A DNA stretch of 46,491 nucleotides, taken from IMG/VR virus record IMGVR_UViG_3300005613_004257, positions 1 through 46,491 of that record. One strand, 5' to 3'. Position 1 is the stretch's first letter. Each line of letters opens with the position of its first letter. The notes under the pieces are model-generated. The model was given only the letters and a program-made list of their open reading frames with translations, was not told where the DNA came from and ran no database searches. Of the stretch, positions 9,961 through 17,167 are shown piece by piece. A program made the position numbers and the translations under genes. Source of the stretch: a virus.

Positions 9961-10418
9961 TGCCAATAGAGGAATTTTATGACTCCACGAAGGCCTATCC
10001 GTGTGACTTGAACGGGATACTCGTTTCGGAGCAGAGGATGGATGGTATTGTTAATAATTACCCAAGGAGGGTTACTGTGCCTAGTTATACTATAGATATG
10101 TACAAATCGGATGATAGGACTTTCAGGGTCTTTGTCAAAACACCGGACTTGAATGTGGTGGACTTGACCGGAGCGGTTGGGAATATGACATTTAAGGAGC
10201 TTCCTGGAGGTTCGGCTATAATAGATAAGAGCACAAATGTATCAGGAGAAGGGCAAATAGGTGCTGCTGATGAGGGCGAGATGTTCTTTTATCTTGTCCC
10301 TGCTGACACTTCTTCGATAGATGTAAGGCAGTATGTGTTTGATATATCTGTGACGCTGGCGAGTGGTAAGAAATATACCATTCTTACTGGTGTGATGAAT
10401 CTTCTTCAGCCTGTTTGA
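9960..10418 (+). CDS. Small baseplate/fibre-associated protein (BppU-like N-domain flavour)
   Basis: 152 residues from the ATG at 9960. A GTG at 9957 is in frame, but GGGAGG at 9949-9954 is better spaced for 9960, giving a TGATG overlap with the fibre stop. The product is beta-rich. A segment around residues 40-110 (FRVFVKTPDLNVVDLTGA ... VDVRQ-like strand ... FDISVTLASGKKY) resembles the small immunoglobulin-like or BppU-type domains that phages place next to receptor-binding proteins. Its position directly after the fibre gene supports a fibre accessory or baseplate role. The family is suggested by pattern only. Confidence 0.6.
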   Translation: MPIEEFYDSTKAYPCDLNGILVSEQRMDGIVNNYPRRVTVPSYTIDMYKSDDRTFRVFVKTPDLNVVDLTGAVGNMTFKELPGGSAIIDKSTNVSGEGQIGAADEGEMFFYLVPADTSSIDVRQYVFDISVTLASGKKYTILTGVMNLLQPV

Positions 10419-10421
10419 CGA

Positions 10422-10457
10422 TTTTTTGCCAAGGGAGCCGGTCTATTTGAGTATAAT
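10422..10457 (+). promoter_or_regulatory. Promoter-like motif, T6G-N23-TATAAT (copy F)
   Basis: TTTTTTG at 10422-10428, then 23 bases, then TATAAT at 10452-10457 followed by GG. The same layout occurs at 28629 and 29620. It lies in the only gap between the virion block and the helicase gene. Read as an ordinary sigma-70 promoter it would be TTGCCA with a 20-bp spacer, which is longer than the usual 16-18. Confidence 0.5.
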
Positions 10458-10472
10458 GGACTGGAGGAATGT

Positions 10473-13400
10473 ATGGCTTTTATTTCGTTAGATGACAGTA
10501 ATGCTCTGGTTGTTCATGATTGTTATGACCAGAAGAAATTGGTTTCCGATATGGGAGGCCAGTGGGACCCGGTTTCCAGAACCTGGAAAGTCGTTTTCAC
10601 GATGTCGAACCTTGAATCCCTTATTGATGGGTTTGATGTTATAGGTGTTGATGATAGCGTTGAAGCGGCTGCTCTGTTGCAGGGAGAGAAAGAGCAGCGT
10701 TTGGAGCGTTTGCGGGAAATGTCTAAAGCGGATGTACCTGTCCGATTAATGATTCCGGGTCTGAAGGTTAGTCTCTATAACTACCAAAAGCTAGGCGTTA
10801 TGTATTCTGTAACTAATGGGGTTGGAGTCTTATTGGCTGATGAGATGGGTCTTGGAAAAGCTTTGGCAGAAGGTACTGAGGTTTATACCCCTTATGGTAG
10901 AAAGAATATAGAGGATATAAGAGTTGGAGATGAGGTGATTGGGAGTGATGGTTGTGCTACAAGGGTGATGGGTTTTTATCCTCAGGGAAGAAGGAAAGCT
11001 TACCGTGTTTCTTTTTCAGATGGTGCTAGTGTGGATTGTTGTAAAGAGCACTTATGGCAGGTTAATACGGCTACTCGTAAGAATCGTGGAAATCCTTCTC
11101 TAGTTAAGACTACGGAGGAGATAATAGAGGACGGGTTGGTTAGAAGAAATGGAAAGAATGGGGAAAGATGGAATTGGTATATACCATTAACCAAACCAGT
11201 TAATTTTGTTACAAGGAGTATTATATTGGATGAGTTACCTCCTTATGTTTTAGGGATTTTGATGGGTGATGGAGCTCTTTCTAATGGTAGGATTGGCTTT
11301 TCTAGTGGGGATAGTGAGATAATTGAAAGAGTTGAATCTTTGATGGGTAAAGATTGGCATGTTAGAAAATGTGGGGGAAAGTATGATTATGAGATTTCAA
11401 GAATAAGTTTCAGAACAGCATGTCAGGATGACCTGGTACATAAGTTTTTGAGAGAAAGAGGTTTGAAGAGAGTAAAATCTCCTGATAAGTGGATTCCAGA
11501 TGAGTATCTTTATTCACCTTTAGATGACCGTTTAGAGCTTTTAAGGGGTCTGTTGGATTCTGATGGTACTGTTTCAAAAGGGGAGAGAGGTAATGCTTGT
11601 GTGTTCTCTACTACTTCTTCTGATTTAAGAGATGCGGTGGTATGGTTGTGTAGGTCCTTGGGTGGAACAGCATCTTGTGGAAGAAAGAGTCCTTTCTATT
11701 ATAAGGATGGGAAGAGGATTTATTGTAGGGAGGCTTGGAATGTAACAGTATCTTTGCCAGGAGGCATGTGTCCTTTTTATTTAAAAAGGAAGGCTTCTGA
11801 GTATTTAAATTGTCGTTTAAAGTACCCGCCATCTAGGGCAATTACATCTATAGAAAGGGTTGGAGAGAAAGAGATGTATTGTATAGCAGTAGATGCTGAA
11901 GATAGTCTTTATGTGACGAAGGATTTTGTTGTGACTCATAATACGATACAGGCTATATCTACTGCTCTAATGTTGAAGTTTAGAGGTCTTGCTAAAAAGG
12001 GTCTTATAGTCACTCCTGCCTCATTGAAATTCAACTGGCCTCTCGAGATAGAAAAGTTCACGGATGAGAAATATGTAATCATAGATGGTAGTCCTGATGA
12101 AAGGGTAGCCCAGTGGCTCAGAGATGATGTCTTTTTCTATGTGGTTAATTCGGAGCTTGTACTGGAGGATTTGTTTGGTGGTAGGGAGTTCAAGGCCAAG
12201 AAGGGAGAGACGCCTCAACAGGCGGCCAGGAGGAAGGCCAGAATAGCCAAAGCCAAGGCCAGGGAGAGGATTCTTGGGCCGGTAAGAAGGAGGATGTGGG
12301 ACTTTATAGCGGTGGATGAGTGTTTCCCATATTATACACCTGTGATTACAGATAGGGGTATTATACCGATAGGTCAGATTGTAGAAAATTGTCTTAATGT
12401 GTCCGTTTTATCTTGTGATTTTTCAACAAATGAGTTATCATACAAGAAGGTAGTTAGGTATATTGACAAGCCTTTGGCTGGATGTCTTGTAGAGATAAAG
12501 CATGAGTTTGGAAGTCTTGTCTGTACGGAGAATCATCGAGTCTGGACGGAGGAGGATGGTTATGTTGAGGCAGGTAAAATCAAGAGGGACGGTGTTACGC
12601 ATTTGCGAGTGGTGCGAGGAGGAGTTTCAGGCACAGAAGAGGGGGAAGTCTACCCCGAGATTTTGCAGTCACAAGTGTTCGAACAGATGGAAACTATCTC
12701 AGCCGTCGGTAATAGAGAAGATAGTAGAGAAGCGAAGAATGCCGGAGAAAAAGAAGAAGTGCAAGGAGTGTCATGGTGTCTTCGTCGTGAGGACTGCAAG
12801 GGAACAGGAGAGAGTTTTTTGTTCAAAGAGGTGCAGTGCGATTTGGAGGACGAAGCACGAGGACGGGTGGGACATCAAGATGCGGAAGATGCACAAGGAA
12901 AGCATGAAGGTTATCAAGGGAGGGAGGAATCCATCGGCTTCTTTGAGAATGAAGATGTTAAATCAAGACCCTGTGTTCAGAAAGAAAGTGATGGACGGTG
13001 CTGCGAAGTGGAGGGAGAGCAATCCGTCATTTATTGCCAGAGGAGGGAAGCCGTTCATAACGGAGCCTCAGAGGATTTTGTATCAGATTTTGGGAGAGGG
13101 GTGGATACTGGAGTATGTGGTTGCCGACAAGTTGAAGATGGCGGAAGTAATAGAGTCTCCCCCGAATTTCTATCAGATAGATATTGCTCATCCGGAATTG
13201 AAGATTGCAGTGGAAGTAGATGGAAAGACTCACAAGACAGCGAAATGGAAAGTAATAGATGGCAGGAAGAACAAGGCTTTGTCTTATCTAGGGTGGTCGG
13301 TGTTGAGATTCTGGAACGAGGAGATTATGCAGGATGCAGAGGGGGTAGCGAAGAAGGTCAGAAAGTGTATAACCTCGAAGTAGAGGATAATCATAACTAT

Positions 13401-14414
13401 GTGGCTGACGGGGTATTAGTTTCAAACTGTCAAATGTTGAAGAGCCATTCCTCAAAAAGGAGTAGGAATGTAAAGCAGTTGAGGGCTAAATTCAAGATGG
13501 CGTTGACAGGAACGCCGATGGACGGCAAGTTAGAGGAGCTTCATAGTGTGATGGGCTTTGTGGCGCCTGGGTTGCTGGGTTCTAAGATGAGGTTTTTCCA
13601 GAAGCATGTTGAGACGGATTTCTATGGCAAGGTGACAGGGTATAAGAGGTTGTCTGAAGTGACGAGTAAAATTCAGCCTTTCTTCATAAGGAGGTTGAAG
13701 AGGGATGTACTGGAGGACTTGCCTGATAAGATTTATGAGAATAAGGTAGTTATCTTGTCAAAACAGGAGGCTGACATATATAAGAAGTTGGCTTCAAATG
13801 GACATGAGGCTACTGAGGATGCTGAGGCTGTGGTGGCTGTTATCAGATGTAAGCAGTTCTGTAATTGGCCGGGGATGATTGATGATGAGTGCCGGAAGTT
13901 CTCGAAGATGGATGCTTTCAAGGAAGTGCTCGATGAGGTTGTGATAGAGAATGGCAACCAGGCTTTGGTGTTCAGTCAGTATAAGGAGATGCTGGATGTA
14001 ATCGCGACTCATATCAAGGGTATGGGGTTGAAGTATTTAAGGATTGATGGTGATACTGACAAGAGGGACAGGGCAGATTATCAGAAGGTGTTCAAGGAGG
14101 ATAAGACTATAGATTTGATGATAGGTACTGAGGCCATGTCTACTGGTCTGAATTTAACTGCTGCGAGTTATGTTATAAACTATGATGATAATTGGGCACC
14201 TGCTGTGATGGCTCAGAGGGAAGATAGGGCTCATAGAATAGGGCAGTTGAAGGGTGTTACTGTTATTAATTTTATATGTAAGAATACGATAGAAGAGAGA
14301 ATAAGGGATGTCATATATGCAAAGTCGAAAGTGACTGCTACTGTGTTGGGTGATGATATTGATGAGATGGTTTTAAAGAGGCTGGGTCCGAAGGACGTAG
14401 CAAAATTGTTATAG
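10473..14414 (+). CDS. SNF2/HARP-like DNA helicase precursor with two inteins
   Basis: 1313-residue precursor, about 583 residues after removal of both inteins. Residues 1-75 resemble the N-terminal part of HARP/SMARCAL1-like helicases. Motif I is ADEMGLGK (ending at residue 129) and continues as TIQAIS after intein 1 (residues 130-490). Motif II is VDE followed by CQ after intein 2 (residues 617-985). Later motifs include TGTPMDGKLEE, a FSQYKEM block, and motif VI QREDRAHRIGQ. The family translocates on double-stranded DNA and remodels forks; here a role in replication or recombination is inferred from the neighbours. The ATG at 10473 has GGAGG upstream. The next gene starts 7 bases after the stop. 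Activity requires protein splicing, since both inserts interrupt ATPase motifs. Confidence 0.9.
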   Translation: MAFISLDDSNALVVHDCYDQKKLVSDMGGQWDPVSRTWKVVFTMSNLESLIDGFDVIGVDDSVEAAALLQGEKEQRLERLREMSKADVPVRLMIPGLKVSLYNYQKLGVMYSVTNGVGVLLADEMGLGKALAEGTEVYTPYGRKNIEDIRVGDEVIGSDGCATRVMGFYPQGRRKAYRVSFSDGASVDCCKEHLWQVNTATRKNRGNPSLVKTTEEIIEDGLVRRNGKNGERWNWYIPLTKPVNFVTRSIILDELPPYVLGILMGDGALSNGRIGFSSGDSEIIERVESLMGKDWHVRKCGGKYDYEISRISFRTACQDDLVHKFLRERGLKRVKSPDKWIPDEYLYSPLDDRLELLRGLLDSDGTVSKGERGNACVFSTTSSDLRDAVVWLCRSLGGTASCGRKSPFYYKDGKRIYCREAWNVTVSLPGGMCPFYLKRKASEYLNCRLKYPPSRAITSIERVGEKEMYCIAVDAEDSLYVTKDFVVTHNTIQAISTALMLKFRGLAKKGLIVTPASLKFNWPLEIEKFTDEKYVIIDGSPDERVAQWLRDDVFFYVVNSELVLEDLFGGREFKAKKGETPQQAARRKARIAKAKARERILGPVRRRMWDFIAVDECFPYYTPVITDRGIIPIGQIVENCLNVSVLSCDFSTNELSYKKVVRYIDKPLAGCLVEIKHEFGSLVCTENHRVWTEEDGYVEAGKIKRDGVTHLRVVRGGVSGTEEGEVYPEILQSQVFEQMETISAVGNREDSREAKNAGEKEEVQGVSWCLRREDCKGTGESFLFKEVQCDLEDEARGRVGHQDAEDAQGKHEGYQGREESIGFFENEDVKSRPCVQKESDGRCCEVEGEQSVIYCQRREAVHNGASEDFVSDFGRGVDTGVCGCRQVEDGGSNRVSPEFLSDRYCSSGIEDCSGSRWKDSQDSEMESNRWQEEQGFVLSRVVGVEILERGDYAGCRGGSEEGQKVYNLEVEDNHNYVADGVLVSNCQMLKSHSSKRSRNVKQLRAKFKMALTGTPMDGKLEELHSVMGFVAPGLLGSKMRFFQKHVETDFYGKVTGYKRLSEVTSKIQPFFIRRLKRDVLEDLPDKIYENKVVILSKQEADIYKKLASNGHEATEDAEAVVAVIRCKQFCNWPGMIDDECRKFSKMDAFKEVLDEVVIENGNQALVFSQYKEMLDVIATHIKGMGLKYLRIDGDTDKRDRADYQKVFKEDKTIDLMIGTEAMSTGLNLTAASYVINYDDNWAPAVMAQREDRAHRIGQLKGVTVINFICKNTIEERIRDVIYAKSKVTATVLGDDIDEMVLKRLGPKDVAKLL
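10860..11942 (+). other. Intein 1: class 3 (W-C-T), LAGLIDADG type, at the Walker A Lys
   Basis: 361 residues inserted between GK and T of motif I. It begins Ala-Leu-Ala-Glu-Gly-Thr instead of Cys or Ser and ends Thr-His-Asn before Thr+1. The three residues that define class 3 inteins are present: Trp in block B (HLWQV, codon 11055-11057), Cys in block F (MYCIAVD, codon 11880-11882) and Thr in block G (VVTHN, codon 11934-11936). Two LAGLIDADG-like motifs, LGILMGDGAL and LLRGLLDSDGTV, mark an in-frame homing endonuclease. Class 3 inteins start splicing through the block F Cys (established knowledge). All key residues are intact, so it is probably active. Confidence 0.9.
12548..12564 (+). promoter_or_regulatory. 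Internal ribosome binding site for the nested endonuclease
   Basis: GGAGGAGG at 12548-12555, six bases before the ATG at 12562. In the intein frame the same bases encode part of the TEEDGY segment just after block B. An ATG at 12556 is also in the endonuclease frame but would sit directly on the SD. Confidence 0.6.
12562..13383 (+). CDS. Vsr/EDxHD-like homing endonuclease nested out of frame in intein 2
   Basis: 273 residues in the +1 frame relative to the helicase. The open frame reaches back to 12502, but the ATG at 12562 has a strong GGAGGAGG (12548-12555) six bases upstream. Two treble-clef-like zinc fingers use C15, C18, C35, C39 and C67, C70, C87, C91. A helical segment with DPVFRKK follows. 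The C-terminal nuclease core has D207, the EVDG..H motif (E218, D220, H224), D233 and LGWSVLRFWNEEI, as in Vsr-like/DUF559 and EDxHD homing enzymes (PD-(D/E)XK-like fold). The stop falls inside block F of the intein. It would cut intein-less alleles and spread the insertion. Translation as a separate protein is inferred from the internal ribosome binding site. Confidence 0.85.
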   Translation: MLRQVKSRGTVLRICEWCEEEFQAQKRGKSTPRFCSHKCSNRWKLSQPSVIEKIVEKRRMPEKKKKCKECHGVFVVRTAREQERVFCSKRCSAIWRTKHEDGWDIKMRKMHKESMKVIKGGRNPSASLRMKMLNQDPVFRKKVMDGAAKWRESNPSFIARGGKPFITEPQRILYQILGEGWILEYVVADKLKMAEVIESPPNFYQIDIAHPELKIAVEVDGKTHKTAKWKVIDGRKNKALSYLGWSVLRFWNEEIMQDAEGVAKKVRKCITSK

Positions 14415-14421
14415 GAGTTTT

Positions 14422-16113
14422 ATGGCCAGTTTTGCGCAAACAAGAGATTTAGAGAGGTCGCTGATAAAGTTGCTGTCGGGTAGTAAGATGATGGCCCGGT
14501 TGCATATGTCTAAGGTTAAGACGGAGTGGTTTACCTCACCGGAGCGGAAGTTTATAGCTGACTGTATGCGTGAGGTAATGAGTTCAAATAATGCTGCTCT
14601 GAGCAAGAATGTATTTGAGTATATGGTTGGTTCTCAGGTTCCTGACTCAGAGAGGTCGTCTTACATCTCGGAATGGAATTTCATAGAGGCTTTGACTACT
14701 AATGAGGATGTTGAAGTCCTTATGGGCAAGATGGAAGAGGCCAGGGTTGGCCAGGAGGCTTTGGGTACTCTTGAGGAGGTGGCTGAGCTCTTGGAGGAGG
14801 GTAGGGTTCCTGAGGCCATATCTGCTCTTAAGATGAAGGCTGTAACCATAGGGGGTACAGTAGAGGATAGGCCATTGGTTGAGATAACCGATTATCAGCG
14901 GAGGTTGCAGCTGATAAAGGATAAGCAGGCTAATCCTGATAAGTATAAGGGTATAAAGATAGGCTTTGAGACATTTGACAATAATGCTGGTGGTGTGTTT
15001 ATAAATGAGCTGCTTCTTATTGCTGGTATAACTGGTCTGGGAAAGTCTACTCTGGTTAAGCAGATATGTACTAATATTATCAGGCTTAATAAAGATATCA
15101 ATGTACTCCATATCGCTAATGAGGAGCATCAGGAACAGGTGGAGTCAAAGTATGATGCCAACTTGTCGGGGATACATTATAGTAATTTTAAGAGGGCGGA
15201 TATCACTGATGAAGAGGTCGAGAAGTGGACTGATGGTATGGACAGGCTTAAGGATAGGTCTAAGAGAGGAGAGTCTGGTCGTATCTTTGTCAAGGAAGTT
15301 GCTGCTTTTACAGATGCTACATTGATAGAGCAGGCTTATAGGGAGCTTGAACAGAGAGGTATTAAAATCCATGTTATAGTTATTGACCACTTGCCTCACT
15401 TGAAGCCTATTCAGCAGGCATGGGGTGAGAATGACGAGAGAGCAAAGGCGGCTTCGGATTGTAAGGAGCTTGCAAGGTCTCTTCATACTGCGGTGATAGT
15501 TCCGACTCAGGCTGCTACGGATGTGGAGGAAAAGCAGAACAAGGGCCGTAGGGCTGGTAAATTGGATGTGTATGGTTCCAAGGGACAGATTCATGTGGCG
15601 AATACCTTCTTGATAATAACCTCGAAGGGTCAGGATATGGGTCAGGAGTTGGGTAAGGATATTGACGAGGATTGGGAAAGGGATGTCTTCTGGTTGTGTG
15701 ATATTAAGAAACAGAGGGATGGTGCTCCTTTCTGGTTCTTTGCTAAGCATTTTGTGAAAAATGGTCGTGTTGTAGAGATTAAGGAAGAGATGATGTCTCA
15801 GCCGAAGGGTAAAGATGTCAATAAGGCTATAACTGAGGCTGTGGGAGATGGCTCTGAAGATGAGGAGAAGCCTGAGGGTGAGAAGCAGGAGATTGATGCC
15901 CAGGTGGCTAGAGAGTGTGATGAGGCTTTGTTAGAGGAGCCTGAGGCGCCGTCTGAGCCTGATAAGAATGATAAGGCTGATAATGTGCCAAGTGAGCCTG
16001 TGAAGGCTTCTGAGGACAATTCTGGGGCTTCTGAGGGTGATTCGAAGATGACTGCCAGAATGGCTAAAATGAAAGCGGCTGCCAGAATTTTGGCAAAGAA
16101 ATCTGCTCAATAA
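14422..16113 (+). CDS. DnaB-like replicative helicase
   Basis: 563 residues. Residues 1-110 form an all-helical N-terminal domain of the DnaB type. The RecA-like core starts near 180, with Walker A GITGLGKST (202-210), a segment ANEEHQEQVESKYD matching the catalytic Glu region, and Walker B HVIVIDH (316-323). Residues 480-563 are an acidic, Pro/Glu/Ser-rich tail ending in a basic helix (MAKMKAAARILAKKSAQ), unusual for DnaB and possibly a partner-binding tail. The family forms hexameric rings that unwind the fork 5'-3'. It sits next to an SNF2-like helicase and upstream of a primase, consistent with a phage primosome. SD AGGAG precedes the ATG. Confidence 0.85.
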   Translation: MASFAQTRDLERSLIKLLSGSKMMARLHMSKVKTEWFTSPERKFIADCMREVMSSNNAALSKNVFEYMVGSQVPDSERSSYISEWNFIEALTTNEDVEVLMGKMEEARVGQEALGTLEEVAELLEEGRVPEAISALKMKAVTIGGTVEDRPLVEITDYQRRLQLIKDKQANPDKYKGIKIGFETFDNNAGGVFINELLLIAGITGLGKSTLVKQICTNIIRLNKDINVLHIANEEHQEQVESKYDANLSGIHYSNFKRADITDEEVEKWTDGMDRLKDRSKRGESGRIFVKEVAAFTDATLIEQAYRELEQRGIKIHVIVIDHLPHLKPIQQAWGENDERAKAASDCKELARSLHTAVIVPTQAATDVEEKQNKGRRAGKLDVYGSKGQIHVANTFLIITSKGQDMGQELGKDIDEDWERDVFWLCDIKKQRDGAPFWFFAKHFVKNGRVVEIKEEMMSQPKGKDVNKAITEAVGDGSEDEEKPEGEKQEIDAQVARECDEALLEEPEAPSEPDKNDKADNVPSEPVKASEDNSGASEGDSKMTARMAKMKAAARILAKKSAQ

Positions 16114-16186
16114 TTGCTTTGGGATGTGTATAGTAGTTGTGAAAGATTATGTAATGTCAATGTTTGACTAAAAACAGGAGGAAATA
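16114..16186 (+). promoter_or_regulatory. 73-bp gap with a weak promoter-like box
   Basis: Contains TATAGTAG at 16129-16136 followed by TTGTGAAAGA, similar to the box at 45804 (ATAGTAGTATGTGAAGA). No T-rich or CCCC box was found at the expected distance upstream, so this is only a candidate. CAGGAGG just before 16187 is the ribosome binding site of the next gene. Confidence 0.25.
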
Positions 16187-17158
16187 ATGAGTGATGGGCA
16201 TGAGTTGATTGGGCAAAGAAAGATTGGTGATGAGTTCTCGGGGACTTATTATGTGGAATCGGTCTATATTAAGAAGACCGTCCAAAAGAAAGACTATTCT
16301 GACTTCGTTCTGAAGGACAAATCTGGCTCCAGAAGCGTAAAGTTTTGGGGTGTGGTAGATGGCGTCAAAAAGGGAGACTTCGTATTTATAGCAGCCAATG
16401 TAGAGGAGTACCACGGTAATCCAAGCATGGTGGCTAAGAATGTTGAGAAGTCAGACCCTCCAGAGGATATGACTCCTTATATGGCAGTCCATGAGGATGC
16501 TGAGGAGAATGCTGGTAAGTATGATTTTCTGCATGACCAGTTGAAAGAGCTGTGTGAGAAGACGGGTGACGATACTCCTCTCTTGATAGTGGATGAGGTG
16601 TATGGAAATAGTGCATTCTTCACTAAGTTTGTAGAGGCACCTGGAAGTTCAAAATCTCACTATGGTGTGGTTGGTGGTCTGATGGCTAATACTGTGAGAC
16701 TTGGAGAGAAGGCTCATGATGATGGTAGAATGTATGGCCTTAGTGAGGCTGAGTTGAGTGTCGCTCTGGCTTCTGCTCTTCTGGCCAGGATAGGTGCTAT
16801 AGATGCTTATGAGTTTGTTGATTGTTCTGCGCAGGAGACTAAGATGGGAGTCTTGCTTGGAATGAACAACTTGACTATGACCAGGGTGTCATCTGCTTTG
16901 AAGAGAGTTGTGGCGAAGTTGAAGAAGGAGAAGAGGAGACCTTCTCAGGATACAGTAGTGAGAATATTGCATGCTGTGTCGGCTTGTCATAATGGTGGTG
17001 TAGCTTCTATGACTCCTGAGGCAATGGTTGTAAATTCAGCTTACAGGCTTGACTCGGAGATGGTCCATGCAATGGACTTTATATCAGAGGACATGAATGC
17101 GGAGGAGTTTACAGCATTTGACCCTATTCTGAGACGCTGTTATTATACTGGTAGCTAG
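16187..17158 (+). CDS. YhaM-like protein: OB fold plus degenerate HD domain
   Basis: 323 residues. Residues 10-90 follow the OB-fold pattern of YhaM/CBF1 exoribonucleases (a D.SG..V.FWGVVD block, then F.AANVEEYHGNPSM). Residues 125-300 align by pattern with the HD domain: APGSSKSHYGVVGGLMANT corresponds to the family's APAA..HH.Y.GGLLEHT, and LARIGA sits where HDIGK is expected. The metal-binding His and Asp are therefore largely lost. The family degrades RNA 3'-5'; this member may only bind nucleic acid or protein. It lies between helicase and primase genes, so a replication accessory role is plausible. Family call is from pattern and domain order. Confidence 0.6.
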   Translation: MSDGHELIGQRKIGDEFSGTYYVESVYIKKTVQKKDYSDFVLKDKSGSRSVKFWGVVDGVKKGDFVFIAANVEEYHGNPSMVAKNVEKSDPPEDMTPYMAVHEDAEENAGKYDFLHDQLKELCEKTGDDTPLLIVDEVYGNSAFFTKFVEAPGSSKSHYGVVGGLMANTVRLGEKAHDDGRMYGLSEAELSVALASALLARIGAIDAYEFVDCSAQETKMGVLLGMNNLTMTRVSSALKRVVAKLKKEKRRPSQDTVVRILHAVSACHNGGVASMTPEAMVVNSAYRLDSEMVHAMDFISEDMNAEEFTAFDPILRRCYYTGS

Positions 17159-17167
17159 GAGGGTTTG

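Larger units (their letters stand above)
12321..13427 (+). other. Intein 2: Cys1 intein at Walker B, with an overprinted linker
   Basis: 369 residues between VDE and CQMLKS of motif II. Block A starts CFPYYTPVITDRG; block B has the TxxH signature (VCTENHRVW); block F is VYNLEVEDNHNYVADG; the end is VLVSN before Cys+1. The penultimate residue is Ser instead of the usual His. Between the N-terminal splicing domain and block F, about 255 residues (from near base 12620 to 13370) are a Gly/Glu/Ser/Arg-rich linker with no recognisable domain. That stretch is the intein-frame reading of DNA whose +1 frame encodes a homing endonuclease. No stop codon breaks the intein frame. Confidence 0.9.

Noticed and set aside
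12502-13383. Simple frameshift error joining the endonuclease to the helicase frame
   Set aside because: Both splicing halves are in one frame and that frame is open throughout, so two compensating errors would be needed. The same +1 layout occurs again in the Pol III intein.
15145-15750. Reverse-strand ORF (201 codons) opposite the DnaB-like helicase
   Set aside because: The sense gene has Walker motifs. The antisense product has no recognisable motif, and no other gene in the window is on this strand.
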